DNA from: an uncultured Rothia sp.
Lineage (GTDB): Bacteria; Actinomycetota; Actinomycetes; Actinomycetales; Micrococcaceae
Direction of reading: 5' to 3'
DNA: 5,443 nucleotides
Assembly: GCF_937976295.1 (NCBI RefSeq)
Contig: NZ_CALJRY010000378.1
Span: 1 to 5,443, forward strand
The translations under genes and the position numbers were made by a program. Positions 4,474 to 5,443 of the stretch are shown here, in pieces; position 1 is the first letter of the stretch, and each line of letters begins with the position of its first letter. The notes under the pieces are model-generated. The model did no database searches. It was given only the letters and a program-made list of their open reading frames with translations, and was not told where the DNA came from.

Positions 4474-4704
4474 TTAGACAGTAGTGTCCAGGCCCGCAAC
4501 ATGGTCTTCAAAAAGCCAAGTGACGGGCACCTGCAGAGCTTCTGCAATCTTCCACGCTTCAGTGATGCGAGGGTCGGCTTTACCTGTGGCAATTGCGCTA
4601 ATGCGGCTAGGGTGAAGCCCTGATTCTATGGCTAGACTATGCTGCGTCTGAGCTTTCATTGCTAGGGCCATTCGCATGTTTTTACTGAAGGTTTCCTTCT
4701 GCAT
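4474..4704 (-). CDS. Cro/CI-type HTH regulator, first gene of the leftward early operon
   Basis: This encodes 76 residues, the size of a Cro-like protein: almost entirely one HTH_3/XRE domain. HSLAIESGLHPSRISAIATGK (about 22-42) is the helix-turn-helix, followed by DPRITEAWKIAEALQVPVTWLF, the typical fourth and fifth helices. There is no C-terminal dimerisation or protease domain. AAAGGAGG (complement of 4712-4719), the strongest ribosome site in the window, lies 7 nt before the ATG at 4704. Its promoter is at 4735-4763 and overlaps an inverted repeat. As the first gene of the early operon and divergent from the repressor-like gene, it most likely plays the Cro role; a CI-like role is the alternative. 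The 55 bp after its stop hold two more operator-like sites. Confidence 0.88.
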   Translation of the reverse strand: MQKETFSKNMRMALAMKAQTQHSLAIESGLHPSRISAIATGKADPRITEAWKIAEALQVPVTWLFEDHVAGLDTTV

Positions 4705-4734
4705 CTCAGCGCCTCCTTTCGTTGGTATGCAACT

Positions 4735-4763
4735 AGCATATTCCTATTTTTTGGAATGTGCAA
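4735..4763 (-). promoter_or_regulatory. Leftward early promoter (TTGCAC, 17 bp, TATGCT)
   Basis: On the minus strand TTGCAC (complement of 4758-4763) and TATGCT (complement of 4735-4740) are separated by exactly 17 bp and lie about 30 bp before the ATG at 4704. TATGCT fits TANNNT. The spacer is filled by the inverted repeat O1, so a bound repressor would block RNA polymerase directly. TGCAAC also recurs at 4728-4733 and 4759-4764, 31 bp apart. Confidence 0.6.
4740..4757. promoter_or_regulatory. Operator-like inverted repeat O1 in early promoter
   Basis: ATTCCTATTTTTTGGAAT has 5-bp perfect arms (ATTCC/GGAAT), extending with one mismatch to 8 bp (4737-4760). It lies between the -35 and -10 of the leftward promoter and shares 14 of 18 positions with O2 at 4442-4459. 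Confidence 0.55.
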
Positions 4764-4784
4764 CCTGAAACAGGAATTTTTTTT
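4764..4784 (+). other. Small inverted repeat CCTGAAACAGG followed by T8
   Basis: CCTG-AAA-CAGG (4764-4774) is followed by eight T (4777-4784). The 4-bp stem is too short for a confident terminator. It sits upstream of the presumed repressor -10 and could be a regulatory site or bend. Confidence 0.3.
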
Positions 4785-4794
4785 AGAAGTCTTG

Positions 4795-4800
4795 TAGACT
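4795..4800 (+). promoter_or_regulatory. Candidate -10 (TAGACT) giving a leaderless repressor transcript
   Basis: TAGACT fits TANNNT and ends 6 nt before the ATG at 4807, so transcription would begin at or next to the start codon. There is no ribosome site between 4780 and 4806, which supports leaderless translation. No clear -35 is seen, which could mean activator-dependent expression. Confidence 0.5.
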
Positions 4801-4806
4801 GTTCCC

Positions 4807-5208
4807 ATGACAGACATTAAAGACCTGCAATCCAAGGCAGAAGCCTTCAATGACCTGGTAAATCGAGAAATCAAGGTATGGATGGTTCGGCGCGGCGAAG
4901 ACCTGTTGTCCCTAGCCGCAAAAACTGGCATCTCCAAGAGTAAACTCAGTCGATCTGTATATCGGTCAGAAGGCTCACTCCCCATTCGTGACCTCAAAAT
5001 CATCAGTGCTGCACTCAACGTTGATATGACGGTCATTATCTCTGCTGCTGACAACGCAATGCGAGAAAAAGCAGCCACTCCCCTTACGGATGCCCAGCTG
5101 GCGGCGCAGATTTTGGCACGTGCCGAGGCGGCAACCCAGGCAGGCTACACGCTCGCTGCACATCCTGCAGACGACATTGTTACCGAGGACTCGGGGTGGG
5201 ATGCATAA
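4807..5208 (+). CDS. XRE-like HTH immunity repressor candidate, tandem copy 1
   Basis: This encodes 133 residues. An N-terminal helix (about 8-26) leads into a helix-turn-helix, LLSLAAKTGISKSKLSRSVY (33-52), then EGSLPIRDLKIISAALNVD, the usual closing helices of an XRE domain. The C-terminal part (about 75-133) is an alanine-rich helix and an acidic end (DDIVTEDSGWDA), with no Ser/Lys protease dyad visible, so it is not LexA-like. The ATG at 4807 has no ribosome site and a -10 just before it, suggesting leaderless expression. Divergent from the Cro-like gene, it is the natural candidate for the prophage repressor. A close paralogue begins immediately downstream. Its codons end in A and C like those of the early genes. 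Confidence 0.85.
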   Translation: MTDIKDLQSKAEAFNDLVNREIKVWMVRRGEDLLSLAAKTGISKSKLSRSVYRSEGSLPIRDLKIISAALNVDMTVIISAADNAMREKAATPLTDAQLAAQILARAEAATQAGYTLAAHPADDIVTEDSGWDA

Positions 5209-5222
5209 TTGGCTCCCCAAAT

Positions 5223-5443
5223 ATGGCTGAGTCAGCGCTATTTAGTGAAGCAATTAATCGAACTATCAGGGGCTGGATGGACACCCGCGGAGAAAATCTG
5301 CTCACCCTTGCTGAGAAGACAGGTATCTCAAAAAGCAAACTCAGCAGAACTGTTTATCGGTCTGAGGGGTCTTTAACAATGCGAGACCTAAGCATCATCT
5401 GCAATGCGCTCGACGTAGACATACTCGACGTAATCAAGCCAAC
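5223..5443 (+). CDS. XRE-like HTH repressor candidate, tandem copy 2 (partial)
   Basis: The frame is open for 73 codons from the ATG at 5223 to the window edge, so the C-terminus is missing. Over 49 ungapped residues starting at WM it matches the 4807-5208 protein at 37 positions, including all of KTGISKSKLSR and VYRSEGSL. The first seven residues diverge. The start at 5223 has no ribosome site. A GTG at 5196 in the same frame, with GAGGA at 5185-5189, would overlap the previous gene by 13 bp and is a real alternative. It is in a different frame from copy 1, so it is a separate gene and not a readthrough. It may be a second repressor of altered specificity or a modulator of the first. Confidence 0.8.
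   Translation, partial: MAESALFSEAINRTIRGWMDTRGENLLTLAEKTGISKSKLSRTVYRSEGSLTMRDLSIICNALDVDILDVIKP

Noticed and set aside
4662..5078. Minus-strand 138-residue frame across the switch
   Set aside because: It covers the divergent promoters and the repressor-like gene in antisense and has no ribosome site.

Overview
The window looks like the immunity and early-lytic region of a temperate actinobacterial phage or prophage. The gene density, G+C-rich coding sequence, strong AGGA-type ribosome sites, a probably leaderless repressor start and the mix of small regulators all fit an actinophage (host perhaps Corynebacterium- or Rothia-like, which the sequence alone cannot settle). There is no integrase, structural gene, tRNA, rRNA or CRISPR array in view.

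Right end (about 4420-5443) is the genetic switch. A Cro/CI-type helix-turn-helix gene (4474-4704, minus) is divergent from a repressor-like gene (4807-5208, plus). The minus-strand promoter between them carries an inverted repeat inside its -35/-10 spacer. A closely related inverted repeat, plus a third, lies upstream of an excisionase/AlpA-type gene (4212-4418, minus). Directly downstream of 4807-5208 lies a second, strongly similar repressor-like gene (5223 to beyond the window end), so the repressor is tandemly duplicated.

Middle and left (1-4420) is a leftward (minus) early operon of at least ten tightly packed small genes: the switch HTH gene, the excisionase-like gene, short hypotheticals, a possible zinc-binding protein, a one-TM protein, a tail-anchored coiled-coil protein, a two-TM protein, two paralogous wHTH proteins and a partial hypothetical. 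Most share nearly the same translation start module (AGGAAACACCAATG and variants).

Two plus-strand genes interrupt this operon: 1701-2243 (membrane-anchored coiled-coil protein) and 3079-3768 (unknown, helical). Each starts divergently from one early gene and ends inside the 3' end of another. The second is bracketed by a perfect 37-bp direct repeat and has a strong terminator hairpin hidden inside the opposing reading frame. They look like independently expressed accessory genes (morons) that may act in the lysogen, possibly in superinfection exclusion or defence. That role is inferred from position and architecture, not from any recognised family.
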